A stretch of DNA of 64,000 bases from Bidens hawaiensis. Lineage: Eukaryota > Streptophyta > Magnoliopsida > Asterales > Asteraceae. A program made the translations under genes and the position numbers. Positions 10,200 to 22,089 of the stretch are shown here, piece by piece; position 1 is the stretch's first letter, and each line of letters starts with the position of its first letter. The stretch spans positions 186,001 through 250,000 of the forward strand of contig JAIQDT010003824.1 of the NCBI GenBank assembly GCA_021521415.1. Reading direction: 5' to 3'. The notes under the pieces are model-generated. The model searched no databases and was not told the DNA's origin. It saw nothing but the letters and a program-made list of their open reading frames with translations.

Positions 10200-12032
10200 T
10201 TACCTTTGATCATGCCTCCTAGCCTTGTTGATATTTCTGTTTCTTACGGCAGTGGCTCTTTCTTGAAACATGTCCAGCTCAACATAATCTTGAGAAAGCA
10301 AAGGTATCTCGAATTCCTTGATATCTGTCAAGTCCTTGATATGAATGAACTCTAGTTCAGAGTGATTTTCTATTATCCCCATCACCTCTCCTTCCAGTTC
10401 CACTCCTTTTGTTAAAGCCAATATTAGCAATCCTGCCATTTCTTTGTGCTTCTGAGTTTGACACAGTCATTTCCCTCCTCATTGCAATGCTTTCCGTTAA
10501 AGTTCTTCTTAGAGGAGTCGGAGCTGGAACTTCTCTTCTGGTGCTTGAACTTGCATGTAGATTTCTTCTACTCATCTCTCTCCCTTCAGTTTGTCCAAAT
10601 GAAATTTCAGAGATTCTAACTTCAGACAACCTCTTGTTCCTGATGGCCTTCTCTATCTCAGAGTATTTCAATTTTCTTTTCTTATCAAGTAAAGGAAATC
10701 CAGCTCTATGTTGATCATGTAAGTATTTTGAGAGCTCATTCCTTTGTTGTCTTGCAAATCTGTCTTTATTCTGATAATCATACAGTTTCAAAATTGCCAT
10801 TTCGTCAAGCTGTTCACGAGTGAACTCCCTGAAATCATCCTTGAAGATTATTACCTTTTCTTCTCCATCCTGCATAATCACTTTCAGTGTTTTGGACCTT
10901 GCATCCAAGGTCAGGTTTATAGGCAGATTTAAATTGGTTCTTGGTCTTTCTTACCTATGCAATTCAGCTCTGATCAATGGTATCTGAATTCTGGATGTTG
11001 AGGATCGGTGTGATGATGGTCCTTTTGAAGATGATACTTCTTTTAAGTATTTCTTCTGAGGTTAATCATACGTCTTCTTTATCTCTTCTTTTGTCTTCAT
11101 CACAAGCTAAAAGTAATGTTCACCTCTTTTGCATAAAATGCTGATCATGTTAGCCATTTCTTTGTCAATTATAGCCTCATAGTCCGCTGGCTCTGGCTTA
11201 ACATTCACAGGCTCTGTCATAGTCTTTTTTAGTCTCTCCATCTCTTCCATCCTCTTCACTTCTTCATTATACAATTTTAGCTCTCTTTCATAAATCTCTT
11301 TCATTTCACCTTTTGATAATCTTTCAATTTCCTCATAACTCATCCCTTTAGTCTTCAACAGCTTCTTTAGAATATGAACTCTTTCTTTATCCTCAAATCA
11401 ATCATTGACCTCATCTGTTTCTTCTCATTCAATATTTTTGGTTTCTCTTCTTAAATCTTCTTTCTTTATTTCCTCTCTTTCAGATCTTTCCTTTTCTTGT
11501 TTAAAAGCAATTATTTTCTTTACTGTGTTAAGCTTCTCCTCAATCTCTTTCTCTGATAACTCTTTAACATGTTTGAAGTTATACCCATGATCCATTAGAA
11601 ATTTAATTTTACTATCATACTTTTTCAACTCATCAACTTTATTTGGTTTCTATTTTGCCTTCTTTTCTTGTTCTTCCCTCTCTCTAGCAGACACCATTTT
11701 AAACAGATTATCAATATTCTCAAATGTTTGTTTGTTTAAGTATGATACTACATAATTATTCACAATCAAATAAATTCTCTTCCTTGTTCTCTTTTTACAT
11801 CCTTTTGCCAAGTTTATGATTTCATCAGCTGACATTATTTGTAAGTGTTTTGGATCATATTGCATACACTTCAAAAATTCAATCTTCTTGTCTAAGTCTC
11901 TTCTCTATTCTTCTCTTCTCTTGCCTCTTTTGCCTCATTTAATTCCTTTATAGCTTCAAAATTCATTCCAAACTTGAGCAAGGCTATTATTCTTGGATCT
12001 TTCTTACGAAGTTCATCAAATCTTTCTTGCAT
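10200..12032 (-). pseudogene. Lys/Glu-rich ORF of a LARD-like retroelement, decayed
   Basis: On the minus strand, from the ATG at 12032 to the stop at 10200, the sequence reads as one ancestral charged protein of about 600 residues. It has roughly two frameshifts (near 11880 and 10400) and several stops. From 11874 to 10357 all segments are in one frame despite the stops. The N-terminal half is helical and holds three related modules around G-(M/Y)-(N/S)-(F/Y)-x-x-(I/V)-(K/E)-(E/R)-L. The C-terminal half includes KVIIFKDDFREFTREQLDEM, a basic Ser/Arg-rich segment and an acidic end. The last codons lie 240 bp from the polypurine tract, i.e. at the 3' end of the element. No protease, integrase or RT was found, so this looks like a non-autonomous element with its own gag-like or accessory protein. 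The function is not recognised. Confidence 0.55.
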
Positions 12033-12056
12033 ATTTCTCCTATGCTATTCAGTCAA

Positions 12057-12644
12057 ATGAACTTGAGTAAAAAAGTAAGGAATATGGGTGTCGAAAGAGT
12101 AAAAAAGGCATGACTCTCAATTCTAAGGGCTGAGTTTGAGTCATTAAAGATGAAAGATGGAGAAACCATCGATGATATCTAGGGAAAATTAAACGGGCTA
12201 GTCTCCAAAGCCGTAAAGCTTGGCGCAACAATTGCTGAATCTGACATGGTCAGGAAACTCCTTGACCCCATGCCAGATCGCTCTACTCAAATCGTTGCAA
12301 CAATCGAACAATTCTACAATGTTGACAACATGAAGTTAGAAGAAGGCATAGGGAGACTTAAAGCATATGAAGAACGAATCAAAGGAAAAGACGACTCAAG
12401 TATGAAGGATAGGAAACTGTTGTTTACTCACTCACAAGGAAAGTATAAGCAGCAAGCTGGTCATCGTCCTAAGCAAGGATAAAATCATAATAATTACAAC
12501 GGTCGTGAAAAAGCCGTGGGCATGGAAAGCCATTTAGACAAGACCGTGGAGGTCAAGGATCAACGTCAAATTATCGAAAGGATCAGTCAAAGTATAAAGA
12601 CAAAAGTAAAGTAAAGTGCTACCAATATAACGAACTTGGTCATT
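12057..12644 (+). pseudogene. Outer copia element: gag fragment (5' truncated)
   Basis: Residues such as LNGLVSKAVKLGATIAESD and LLDPMPDRSTQIVATIEQF belong to the UBN2-type gag of Ty1/copia elements. The segment ends in a degraded CCHC knuckle (CYQYNELGH, second Cys replaced by Tyr) that is cut at 12644 by the nested element and resumes at 22447 (HYATEC). In-frame stops and a frameshift near 12480 show it is dead. The 5' LTR and gag start are missing, as the fragment abuts the decayed ORF of the neighbouring element. Confidence 0.8.
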
Positions 12645-13002
12645 TGTTGGGCCGTATTTTGTGGTTTATGTTTGTAGTTTTGGATTTGGTTTTGGTTTAT
12701 TTGGGCTTTTGTATGTAAACCGAGATCTGTTAATCTCGATGGGCTTGAGTTGGGTTTAGGCCCAGTTGGTAGGATATACACAGAACTTATATTAACGATA
12801 TTAGGTTGTTCGTTCCTTATCATTCAACTGTGTAAGTTGTTAAGGGCTTAAGCACCCGAAGTATAATATACGTGTGTTTTGAAGCGTCTTCGTTGTTTTA
12901 CTTGTGTTCTTGGTTGTTTTATAGAATCGGCTTAGTGATTAGTTTCTGCCTAATCACCGAGTTTCTTGATATCACATTGAAAGATCCGTCACAGGACTTA
13001 CA
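12645..13002 (+). repeat. 5' LTR of nested copia
   Basis: 358 bp, TGTTGGGCCGTATTTTG...GACTTACA. It differs from the 3' LTR by scattered substitutions and a 5-bp AGGAC indel near its end. A possible TATA box (GGATATACACAG region) lies near 12771. GTAAACCGAGATCTGTT is conserved with the solo LTR at 32793. Confidence 0.93.
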
Positions 13003-13004
13003 AT

Positions 13005-13017
13005 TGGTATCAGAGCC
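13005..13017 (+). promoter_or_regulatory. Primer-binding site (tRNA-iMet)
   Basis: TGGTATCAGAGCC two bases after the LTR end matches the complement of the plant initiator methionine tRNA 3' end, used to prime minus-strand synthesis. Confidence 0.95.
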
Positions 13018-13250
13018 TATAGACCTATTCTAGGCTCGGTTATTGGTGATATCAAAGATTCTATCGTTGATCTAAGAAGGTATATTTTGTTGAAGGTTTT
13101 TGGATCTCGAAGAAGATTGTTCTTCGTGTTCTTCGACTGGTGAAAGCTTTGTTCAGAATAGATTCTGGTATATCTCATATTTAATTTAAATCCCATAATT
13201 CTCGGGATTTAGTTAAATATTCAAGATTTGCCATATCTTGTGCTATTCCT

Positions 13251-13440
13251 AGTTCTCGGGTCGATTTTCAAGTTCTCGGGAAGATCTCAAGGTTCACGGT
13301 AAATATTCAAGGTTTTCGGGAAGATTTACAAGTTCTCGGGTTGAAGTCGTCGTTCTTGGGTTGAATTCATCGTTCTCGGGCAACTCCTTGAGTTCTCGGG
13401 AAATTTTTGCTGTTTTCGATCATTTTATCCGGTTCTCGGT
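13251..13440 (+). repeat. Ten exactly 20-bp-phased RGTTCTCGGG units in the leader
   Basis: Units start at 13251, 13271, 13291, 13311, 13331, 13351, 13371, 13391, 13411 and 13431. Each opens with a version of AGTTCTCGGG and continues with a variable 10-base half. Another AATTCTCGGG lies at 13197. The array ends 10 bp before the gag ATG (13451). It lies between primer site and gag, where retroelements carry packaging and dimerisation signals. A role here is inference. Confidence 0.9.
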
Positions 13441-13450
13441 TAAGGATATT

Positions 13451-14377
13451 ATGGAACAATCAACTGTCAGTACGTCTTCCAATGCCACTCTTCATCAAGA
13501 ACTTGACTACATCATGGGGACCACCACTCGTGTTCCATGACTACTGAAATCAGAAGGGTTTGCTGAGTGGAAATTCATATTTGAGAAGTACGTAAAAGCA
13601 AGAGATGCGAAACTATGGAGAAGCATAGTTAGAGGTCCTCAGGTTATTACCTATTAAAGAGAAGGTTCTAAAGAAGTGGAGACTAAGCTGATTGAGTCAT
13701 ATACCGATGCAGATTTTGACATTGTGGAGCAAGATGAGAAGGCTCTAGCTACCTTGACCACGGCATTTTCGCTTGAAATTGCCTTGGGATTTAGAGAATT
13801 GAACTCTACCAAAGCACTCTAGGAGGCTCTCATTGAAGTGTTTGAAGGTAATGAGGACATGAGGAGAAGTAGGCAAGATCTCCTTAGACAACAGTTTAAC
13901 ATGTTTAACTATGTTCTGGGAGAGTCTCTTGAAAAACAGCTTAATCGGTTCATCTCGTTGATCACGGAGATCAGGTCTGCAAATATAAACCTCACATCTG
14001 CCGATATCAACAACAAGCTAGTCAATTCTTTGCCACAGAACTGGGATTTAAATGTGGCTGTTATTAAGAAGACCAAAGATCTGGCCAGACTGACACTCTC
14101 TAAGTTGATGGCGATCATCAAGGCTTGTGACATGGACGACAAGCAACATGCTATCAATAATGCAAGCACCTACAATACTGCTGGTTATGGCATTACGGCT
14201 AACAATGCTTTGGTCTCACAAGACAACTTCTCACTGTTCAAAAGTCAGTCAGCTCAACTACAGCAGACTCAGCAGACATTCTCCATGTTCAGGTCATCTC
14301 AAGGTCAACCCATTCTACAACCTACACCAGCAGCTACTGTCTTCTTTCCACAACCAACTCCTTCACCGAAATCGTAA
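13451..14377 (+). pseudogene. Nested copia gag, N-terminal part
   Basis: The ATG at 13451 begins MEQSTVSTSSNATLHQELDY. Stops at about 13538, 13657 and 13820 interrupt the first third. From 13838 the frame is open for 179 residues: MFEGNEDMRRSRQDLLRQQ, then ESLEKQLNRFISLITEIRSA and LTSADINNKLVNSLPQNWD. This is the helical UBN2-type capsid region of copia gag. A Gln/Pro-rich tail (QLQQTQQTFSMF) follows and ends in a stop at 14375. Confidence 0.85.
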
Positions 14378-14380
14378 GCT

Positions 14381-16501
14381 TTGCTGACCACCTCCGGCCA
14401 GTCTCCTACTCAAGTTCCTCTCATTTCCAAAGAGACTAAAGAGAACATAGCGTTAATGGTAGGTTTTATGAACTGCTATAATGCCTTTCTTGCAGGAGAC
14501 CTAGTACACCCTGTCGTGGCTGCTGAGCTAGATCAAATACATCCTGATGATGTGGAGGAGATGGATATCTCTTGGCAAATTGCCATGGCTGTCTTTAGAG
14601 CCAAGAAGTTCACCAAGAGGACCGGAAGGAACAACTGGAATGTGCCTGCTAATCAGAAAGTGGGGTTCAACAAAAGTTCTCTAAGGTGCTACAACTGTCA
14701 TGAGCCGGGTCATTTTTCTCGTGAATGTACCAATCCAGCCAAGGAAGGAAATCGAGAAAGAGCAATGGTTCCAGTACATGGTGGAAGAGAAGAAAATATG
14801 GCTGGTTCAAGCACGGGTGAGAGAGGTTTGGTGGTTCAGAACTTCTCTTAGGAGGATCAAATAGCAGCACTGAGTTTGAGCAATGAAGTTGCTAATTTTG
14901 CTGAGGTGAATGTTGATGAAGAGAAGAATGGTGTTGAGGAGCAAGTCAGGGATCTTCAGCATGCTTTCATGGCCTTCGCCTCTGCAAAACAAACTGAGGT
15001 AAGTCCTATACTTTGTTCTCAATCGTGCATTGAAAAAGTGGGATTGTATAAAATACATAACACTAACCTAATGAGGGAAATGAAGGGTGTAAAATATGAA
15101 AACTCAACACTTAAAAAACTTGAACAAGCTTTAAAAGATAAAATAGAGGCACAAAAACAAGATTTCTCCAAACTGCAATATGATTTTAGCATAAAATGCT
15201 GTCACCATATCGATGCTAAAAGGAAAATCGATGAACTAACTGCCGAGTTAGAAGCATCGAAATTGGAGATAGTAAAACTAACAAATAAGTTTGACAATGC
15301 TGAATTCAACTTTTAAAAATTTGATGTCTCTAGTGTTGTCGTTGAGTCAATGATAGAAAATCAATTAAAATGGAAGGAAAACAAGGGTATGGGTGTTGGG
15401 TATAACGCGGTCCCCCCTCCATACAACAATAATTATACGGGTCTTCTTATTACCAAGGAAGAAGAAGAAGAAGAAGAAAAAAAAATACTTGCAGTATGGT
15501 AAGTCAACTGCAACTGGCAAGGGTATGGTTGATACAGACTCGGCAACTGAATCATCCTCAGGGGTGAATGATTCTAACATGTCTAGCTCGTGTGCAGATG
15601 AAGTAATAATTGAGGACCGGACTGACGAAGATGATGAATCACCTATTAACTCTACTGTCTCTTTAAATTTGCCAGTTTTGTCTATTTTAAACAATAATGC
15701 TACTGATGTGTGTGTGGGCTCTGTTTTTAAGAGCAAAGACAATCGTTTGGTTACTTTTTCTAGAACTTCAAAAGGCAGTGATATGTCCTTTAATGAAACT
15801 GATAAACTTAAAACCAAAATAAACCTTTATCACCTAAGTTTATGAAAGAAATAAACTCTTGTAATGTTAAAAGTGAAGTCTCTAATGATAGGTTCAAAGA
15901 TGGAGAAACAAGCTCACACAACAGAGCAAGACCGGAAATAGGCCACAATGATTTCTACATTAAAAGGCAAACCTGTTTCAACTGTGGCATTCCCAGTCAC
16001 ATTTCTAGAAATTGCTCTCGTCTCCCGTACATCCCATATTATAAACGTCATCAGAGGACCATGTCTCATAATGCCTACAAAAACTTTCATTCAAATAATT
16101 CAAGGTATTATGAAACAACGCGCTCTGAAGGAAATTGGAGAAGAGTCAAGGCTGACAGGTCAAGCTTTCATCAGACCAAGCCCATTGTGACTTAAAGGCG
16201 GAATGGAAACTTGATTTCGGTTCCAAGACCGAAGTGGGTCTCTGAACCGAAAACGTCTAAAAGGACAAAGCCGGCCGAGTTTTCTATCCGCAAACCAGAG
16301 ACTAAGACAACCACTTGTGTAAATAACAAAGTTTTCAAACAGAAATACAATTGGTTGCCCAAGTCCCCGATAACAAAGTCCTCAACGTCTTCAAGTTCGA
16401 TGTTTTATAATGATGAGGATATGTCATTGCAACCCGTAACACGGTTAACCAAGTCAGGCTTACCCAGAACTACTATGGAGTGGGTACCCAAAACTAACTA
16501 A
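14381..16501 (+). pseudogene. Nested copia gag, two CCHC knuckles with coiled-coil spacer
   Basis: The first zinc knuckle CYNCHEPGHFSREC is encoded near 14689. A charged coiled-coil (about 15090-15310, heptad-like Leu/Lys/Glu) follows, then a VPPPYNNNYTG segment (about 15412) and a GAA microsatellite coding poly-Glu (about 15461-15482). The second knuckle, CFNCGIPSHISRNC, lies near 15979. The frame ends at a stop after MEWVPKTN (16501). Stops at 14849, 15315, 15498 and 16192 plus frameshifts break it. This two-knuckle layout with the VPPPY linker is known to me from Asteraceae copia polyproteins, which supports the taxonomic guess. Confidence 0.85.
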
Positions 16502-16529
16502 TCTCGCATACTGTGCAGGAACAGCTATG

Positions 16530-17937
16530 GAGGAATATTATCAGACCATGGTTTGTTAATAGTGGCTGTTCCAGGCACATGACGGGAGACATATCTTAGC
16601 TAAGTGGCATTCGAATATTTAACGGCGGATATGTTTCCTTTGCGGGAGGAGAAAAAGGGAAGATTACTCAGAAGGGTACCGTGAGTAATGGAGTTTTAAA
16701 GTTTGAAAATGTTAACTATGTTCCTGAACTGAAGCACAGTCTGCTCAGCGTGTCACAAATTTGTGATAAGGGTTTTTCTACACACTTCACCAACAAAGAA
16801 TGTTTGATTCTGAAACCTAGTATTGTCATTCCAGAGGAGTGAGTCCTGGTAAGATCTCAAAGAAAAGATAATACCTACCTGATTGACATGAACAAGAACG
16901 TTCCTGACGAAATTACATACTTGTTCTCTAAATTGTCGAAACATAATGCCATGTTGTGGCATCGTCGCCTTGGTCATGCAAATGTCAAAATTCTGAACTG
17001 TCTTGCAAAGAATAATATTGTCCGCGGCTTGCCTGTTAAAGACTTCATGACTATCGAGAAGTGCGTTGCCTGTGCGTTAGGGAAGCATCATCGGAAATCA
17101 CAAAAGCCAAAGCGGGTAAATACCATCTCTAGTGTCTTTCAATTGATTCACATGGACTTGTTCGGTCCAGTTCACATCTTGAGTTTATCCCGTAACAATC
17201 ACTGTCTGGTCATCACCGACGACTACTCCCGTTTCACTTGGGTGTTTATCGAATAAAGGTGAAACAGCTGACTTAGTCAAGAAGTTCGTGGTGCTTATGG
17301 AAAATCAACTGAACCTAAAGCTCAAGGGAATTCGTTGTGGCAATGGCATGGAGTTCAAGAACTCCACACTGAATCATCTTTGTGCCAAAAAGGGAATCTT
17401 TCGTTAGTATAGCTCAGCTCGTACCCCCAGCAGAATGGTGTTGCAGAAAGAAGGAATCGTACTTTGATCGAAGCTGCAAGAACAATGTTATGTGATTCAA
17501 AGTTGCCATTATTTTTCTGGGCTAAAGTGATCAACACAGCGTGTTACGTTCAAAATAGGGTGTTGATCAACAAATCTCTGATGAAAACTCCCTACGAAAT
17601 TGTTTATGGTCCCAAGCCCACAATCATACACTTTCGAGCCTTCGGGTGTCCATGCACTTTGCTGAATCTTGAGTCAACTCCTAAGTTCAAAACCAGGGCA
17701 GATGATTGTTATTTCGTTGGTTACGCTGGTCGAACTGCCTATAGAGTCTACAACAAGGCATCGAAGCAGATTGTAGAGTCATATGATATGCGCTGGTTGG
17801 AAGAAATGAGACAGATGCTCGTGTGGGGCCTAACTGGTTGTTTGACTATGACACTCTGTTCAAATCATTCAATCTGGCTCCTGTGTTTGATTCTAATAAT
17901 TCGGGGGGGGGGGGGGGGACACTGCTACTGTCGATGA
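16530..17937 (+). pseudogene. Nested copia protease and integrase
   Basis: The protease core reads WFVNSGCSRHMTGD, in which the usual catalytic Asp of D-S-G is Asn. The gag-pre-integrase zinc region MLWHRRLGHANVKILNCLAK...CVACALGKHH (about 16950-17090) is intact. The integrase core has MDLFGPV (first Asp), ITDDYSRFTWVF (second Asp) and NGVAERRNRT after the expected Glu region. Frameshifts lie near 17255-17300 and 17406. After the core, a run of 16 G (17903-17918) disrupts the linker to RT. Confidence 0.88.
17903..17918 (+). repeat. G16 homopolymer
   Basis: Sixteen consecutive G within the integrase-RT linker. It is a likely slippage site and a place to suspect an assembly length error. Confidence 0.95.
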
Positions 17938-17977
17938 CGAAGAAGAGTTTCCTATTAATATTCAAAAGGTTCCTATC

Positions 17978-19940
17978 TTGAGTGTGGATCCGTCTGAACC
18001 CTCAGATGCCACTCAGCCGTCATCAGAAGATCTGGAAGAGAATATCACTGACACTGTATCCCATAAGAACCCTCTCCAGCAGAGTTGTCACCGGTTGAGG
18101 GGGAGTGCGTTATTCCTCAGATCTTCGGTAGCACTCTATTCCCTGATGCAATTCCAAATGAATATGTTGCCAGTACCTCGTACTCGCATAGTATTGCAGC
18201 ATCGGGAAGGACGAACCCTCTCACCGAAGTCCTCGAAGAGCCAACCAATTTGCCAGCAAACTATTCTGTTCCTGATTACTCCACTCCATCAAGAATTCAA
18301 CGGGATCACCCCATTGACAGTATTATTGGTCCCATTGAAGCTGGCGTCTCAATAAGAAGGCAAACTGGAACAATCAACAATTGCTTGTATTCTTGCTTCA
18401 TTTCACAAATTGAGCCTAAGACAGTTGGCATGGCTCTGCAAGAACCAAGCTGGGTTGACGCCATGCATGAGGAACTCAATCAATTTGAGAAACTGAGGGT
18501 CTGGAGGTTGGTTGAATTACCCGCAGGAAAGAAGTCACTTGACACGAGATGGGTTTTTCGCATTAAGCAGGATGACTTGGGTTTTATCATTAGAAACAAG
18601 GCAAGGCTTGTGGTTCATGGTTTTCGACAAGTTGAGGGTTTGGATTATACTGAGGTGTACACTCCAATGGCTCGTCTTGAGGCCATTCGGATTTTCTTGG
18701 CATATGCATCGTACATGGGTTTCACAGTCTATCAGATGGATGTCAAGATAGCATTTTTGTATGGTGAGGTAAAGGATGAAATTTATGTGGATCAGCCACT
18801 GGGTTTTGTTGACTCCAAGCATCCGTCGTATGTTTATAAGTTGGACAAGGCTCTCTACGGCCTTCATCAGGCTCCTCGATCATGGTATGCAACGTTGAAT
18901 GCTCATTTGTTGGAGCACGAGTAGAGGCATGGAACCATTGATCAGACACTGTTTATAAAGATTGTCGAAAAGGATCTGATCTTGGTTTAAATTTATGTGG
19001 ATGACATCATCTTCGGTTCTACTAGCACTGCTCTCTGTTCTGAATTTGAAAAGGTGATGAAGAAACGGTTTGAAATGAGCTCATTGGAGGAAATGACGAT
19101 GTTTCTGGGTTTGCAAGTTCGTCAAAGCTCGACAGGCATTCTACTACATCAAGGGAAATACGTAGAGGATATGTCGGCTAAATTTGAGTTTGAAGACTCC
19201 AAAAGTGTGGCGACGCCTATGGCTGAAAGACCTCTTCTGTCTTCAGATCCCGATGGGAAACCCGTAGATCAAACATACTATTGGTCGATGATCGGGTCTC
19301 TGATGTATCTTACTGCCAGTAGTCCTGACATCATGTTCACAGTCTGTCAGTGCACTCGCTTCCAGGTTAATCCTAAACTCTCTCATCTAATTGCTGTTAA
19401 ACGAATTTTTAGATATCTGAATGGACAACCGAAGCTTGGTCTTTGGTATCCAAGAATTCAGAACTTGACTTGCATGCTTTTGCTGACGGCAATTATGGAG
19501 GTGATGATATTGACAGGAAATCTACGTTTGCTAGATGTCAATTCTTGGGAGATCGGCTCATATCGTGGCAATGCAAGAAACAACAAGCGGTGTCCAAAAG
19601 CACTGCTGAGGCTGAATATGTTGCTGCTTCTGCTTGATGTTCTCAGGTCATATGGATGCAACATCAATTGCTGAACTACGGTTTGGAATTTCTTAACACT
19701 CCTATCTTTTGTGATAATGATGTTGCGATTGCCATTGTTAAAAACCCGGTTCAACATTCTAAAACCAAGCACATCGATATCAAAATTCATTTTATCCGTG
19801 ACTGTTACGACCGGAAGCTAATTCATCTTGAACAGGTCCAAACTGATAATAATGTGGCGGACCTATTTACGAAACTGGTCAGAACAGCCAGATTCAATGT
19901 GCTTGTAGGGTTTCTTAAGATGTTAGGTTTTGAAGACTGA
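17978..19940 (+). pseudogene. Nested copia reverse transcriptase and RNase H
   Basis: RT motifs in order are TRWVFRIKQDDLG, ARLVVHGFRQVEGLDYTEVY, YQMDVKIAFLYGEV, LYGLHQAPRSWY and the catalytic IYVDDIIFGS (about 18990). RNase H follows with AFADGNYGGDDIDRKS, KSTAEAEYVAASA and CDNDVAIAIVKNPVQHS, ending LVGFLKMLGFED and TGA at 19938-19940. Stops at about 18922 and 18988 and a frameshift near 19443 show inactivation. The catalytic YVDD aspartates are retained. Confidence 0.92.
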
Positions 19941-22073
19941 GTATTTTTGATATTTTTTTTTCTTATCATAATTTCTGTACATATTTAGGGGGAGAAAAAG
20001 AAAAATACAAAAAAGAGTGTGTGTGTGTGCGCGCGCTTAAAAAAAATTCTTTCACTGAAAATTATGTCGGCTGCCTAAGTTTGAGGGACACATTTTATTA
20101 TGTGTTTGGTCCTACCTGTAGACACATAGGATGGCCATTCACCTGAAAACTAAAGGCAACTGAGGTGAGTGAATTTAGAGTGTCTTCAGGGTTACCATTT
20201 GGGATGTGATAATATTATTCAGCTAAAGCTTATTAGAAGCTTAAAACATTTTCAAACGAAAATTGATCCAACCTTTGAGACATGATAGATAAATTGATTT
20301 TGTGTGCCTAACGTGTGAAGTTATTAAGCTAAAAAGGCTCTTGATAAGTCATTGATGTGTATGATAGCTTTCTATGATAAGTAAAAGTGATATAAACTAA
20401 ATTTGCTAAACTTTTATGGAGAGTCATTTTGAAGATGCGTGCATGTCTCTAGATACATCTCTCCGAATGATAGGCAGAAAAGTAATTACCCAGTCATACA
20501 CGAGCCCGTTAGTGACTTGATTGCCAAAAGTATTTAAAAAAAATTATTGTTATATATATGTATGTATCATTCATTTTTAAAAAAATAGCTTAAAGGGGCT
20601 CCAGGAACTGCAGGGGTGGGGCATACTAGTAAGTCCTAAACACCCTGAATGTAAGGCTTGTAAGTCCGGGCGGCATATAAGTTCAACGTTCAACCTTAAA
20701 GCCAAAAAGAAATATTTATTTTGTTTAACGTTGGAGTCAAATTGAGGTGATCTAGGGAAAGCCAAATATGCCTTGAGAAGAGATAGGGGGCATCATAGGT
20801 CCATGAGTGATGTCCATACTAGCTTTATGCCTAATTGAATCTAATCATATCACTGGCGCAATGAAAATCATACTAAGTCTCTAAATACCTGCTATCAACC
20901 TTTTCACTATGTCACGATAATGCTGAAAATGGATAATCGTGAAAGTATCTTAATCAAAATGGGTGCTTGTTTTCAAACAGCTGAAATTTGATCCCAATAT
21001 ATGTTGATTTTTCTGAAGACTGGATTGTTAAATTACTTTTGTTTTAGTTTAGTTTTTTTTATTCAAATTTTATTTTATTTTATTTACCTCATATCTACTC
21101 GTGTCAAAACAGATGTCTTTAAGAAATCAATCTTTAATTGGGTTTTTGTTTATTTCTCAAAATGAGTGGGTCAATTCTTTAGCCCAATGAATTTACTTGT
21201 TTTCGGCCTAATCATGTTGGCCCAGAAAATTCACTGAGATGAGTTTTCGGCTCATAATATCTGTTCTCGGCCTATACATGTTTTTGGTTCCTAAGTGTTC
21301 TTGGCACAGATGGAGGCGTCTTGGAAGTTTAAAAGCCACTCATTACACTCTATTAATAATTCTTGAAATTTGCAACTTCCTATATCTTCCAAAATCTTCT
21401 TAAAGTATAACCATCAAATCTTTCACCTTCTCGCCGTCATCAATCTTTTCTTGTCCCCCTTAGTTTTCAAACGGGTTTCTTTAAAAGGTAATGAAATCTA
21501 ACTCAAGTGTTTCCATAATCAGTATGGTTGAGGGGTTTGCGGTGATGTTTGATTGAGATATTAGATGCGTTCGGTTCATGGTTTTGGTAGGATGATTTGA
21601 TTTATTTTAAAGTTACTGAATGTCGTTTAGTCATCATTTGCAGTTACAGGTTTGATCATCAATGGTGATTGGCGATAGGTAGATGACGACGAAGGGTATT
21701 CTCAGGTTTTCGGTGTGGACTGATCAGATCCTCCTAATCAACCAGAGAGATCGTCGGATTAAAAGCATTTTGAGGCGTCCTCGGTCAAACCATGACCGAG
21801 GATTCGTTGGTTCTACCAAAGATACATCGTATTTGACGTTTCTAAGTCGATCAAGCCTAAGAGTTGGTGCTGTTTTCACTAACCAAAATCATGATCATCT
21901 ACTTCTGTAGGGAAGTAGCATGACCTGTGCTGGATTACTGGCCGGGGTTCTTATTACTGGCTAAGTGTCTATTTAGAAGCCACAGTATATACACCGGAAG
22001 GAAGAAATGAAGGTGTAGAAGCATGTTAGATGTCTACGGTTGGCATTTTTGACAAGAGCTAAATTGAAGCAAT
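19941..22073 (+). other. Long 3' noncoding region of nested copia
   Basis: About 2.1 kb between the pol stop and the polypurine tract. A second AGGGGGAGAAAAAG purine tract stands at 19987-20001, near the pol stop, with a (TG)/(CG) tract at about 20014-20036. Scattered GTTCTCGG/TTTTCGG words near 21200-21300 echo the leader array. The 75-codon frame at 21683-21910 shows no known domain. No envelope-like protein was recognised. Confidence 0.7.
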
Positions 22074-22089
22074 AAACCAAGGGGGAGAA
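22074..22089 (+). promoter_or_regulatory. Polypurine tract
   Basis: AAACCAAGGGGGAGAA immediately precedes the 3' LTR and primes plus-strand synthesis in LTR retroelements. Confidence 0.9.

Noticed and set aside
15365..15817. 150-codon minus-strand frame with a poly-Phe run
   Set aside because: Antisense shadow of the copia gag linker and its GAA/poly-A repeat.
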